Below, piece by piece: positions 63,858-64,000 of a stretch of DNA of 64,000 nt. Under the pieces are notes generated by a model. That model did not search any database, was not told the origin of the DNA, and saw nothing but the letters and a program-made list of their open reading frames with translations. Position 1 is the first letter of the stretch. Each line of letters starts with the position of its first letter. The position numbers and the translations under genes are program-made. The stretch is from Bacteroidales bacterium (GTDB lineage Bacteria > Bacteroidota > Bacteroidia > Bacteroidales > Tenuifilaceae), in assembly GCA_016931855.1 (NCBI GenBank), contig JAFGDZ010000042.1, positions 1 through 64,000 on the forward strand, written 5' to 3'.

Positions 63858-64000
63858 GGTCAAGGTTCGAGATTCAAGATTCGAGGTTCGAGATTCAAGG
63901 TTTAAGATTCAAGGTTCGAGGTTCAAGATTCAAGGTTCGAGGTTCAAGATTCAAGATTCAAGATTCAAGGTTCAAGGTTCAAGATTCGAGGTTCAATATT
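63858..64000. repeat. Heptamer tandem repeat array RTTCRAG
   Basis: From 63865 to 63997 there are 19 consecutive 7-base units of the form [A/G]TTC[A/G]AG, in register with few exceptions (GTTTAAG once, GTTCAAT last). An imperfect unit GGTCAAG lies at 63858-63864, and the array may continue past the window edge. Positions 1 and 5 vary only between purines. Confidence 0.9.

Noticed and set aside
63858-64000. Heptamer array as a CRISPR
   Set aside because: Units are contiguous with no spacers; it is a plain tandem repeat.

Overview
The window looks like a chromosomal segment of a Bacteroidota bacterium, most likely order Bacteroidales or a close relative. Several lineage-typical genes support this (DUF4254 next to a GT9 glycosyltransferase, DUF4271 next to hemD, RlpA, a PorT-like small outer-membrane barrel, a patatin-BamA fusion, standalone propeller and SpoIIE proteins). 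So do the promoter-like TAnnTTTG boxes in front of many genes, which match the Bacteroidota -7 element, and the general lack of strong Shine-Dalgarno sequences. About 52 protein genes are visible. I found no rRNA, tRNA, CRISPR array, insertion sequence or prophage. Most of the window is ordinary core genome.

Layout. 1-16.7 kb: tail of an unknown gene, trhP (tRNA hydroxylation), an AsmA-like/GT51 peptidoglycan polymerase, DUF4254 + GT9, a small ferredoxin, YitT, rsgA, an AIM24-like protein, selU, a double-Usp stress protein, a polyprenyl synthase, an HAE3/MMPL transporter and a Na/Pi symporter. 16.7-24.1 kb (minus strand): bactofilin, then a tight run of rhomboid protease, CotH-like secreted kinase, ankyrin/PPP-type phosphatase, propeller protein and TPR-SpoIIE phosphatase. 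This is the best candidate for an undescribed envelope signalling system. 24.1-27.9 kb: AsmA protein and a histidine kinase. 28.1-46.0 kb (minus strand): S41 protease, yidD, rnpA, hemD, DUF4271, uvrC, ade, mnmG, ybeY, an RsbW-type ATPase, an EnvC-like factor, a TPR lipoprotein, dut, a lipid flippase and patatin-BamA. 46.1-52.5 kb: cyclophilin lipoprotein, pheS, Crp/Fnr, ruvB, nadA and an outer-membrane barrel protein. 52.6-58.8 kb (minus strand): aminopeptidase P, ispD, rlpA, a small barrel protein, an MTH1187-family protein and an Ig-like lipoprotein. 59.0-63.7 kb: a DUF1874 (AcrIII-1/Crn2-like) protein, a Ca/Na antiporter, a membrane protein and a large AsmA protein.

Themes. Cell-envelope assembly dominates: peptidoglycan synthesis and remodelling, undecaprenyl or polyprenyl synthesis, flippase, outer-membrane barrels, and three proteins with AsmA-like sequence. 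Three tRNA wobble-base modification genes (trhP, selU, mnmG) are present. Three perfect matches to the ParB site parS core (GTTNCACGTGNAAC), one inside rnpA and two between ade and mnmG, together with the classic origin-side genes rnpA, yidD and mnmG, suggest the window lies near the chromosome origin.

The most notable items are the DUF1874 protein, which keeps the His/Arg/Glu set I recall for viral and CRISPR ring nucleases; the adjacent exported kinase-like and phosphatase genes; the AsmA/GT51 fusion; the parS sites; a heptamer RTTCRAG array running off the right edge; and a 27-bp REP-like palindrome present twice.
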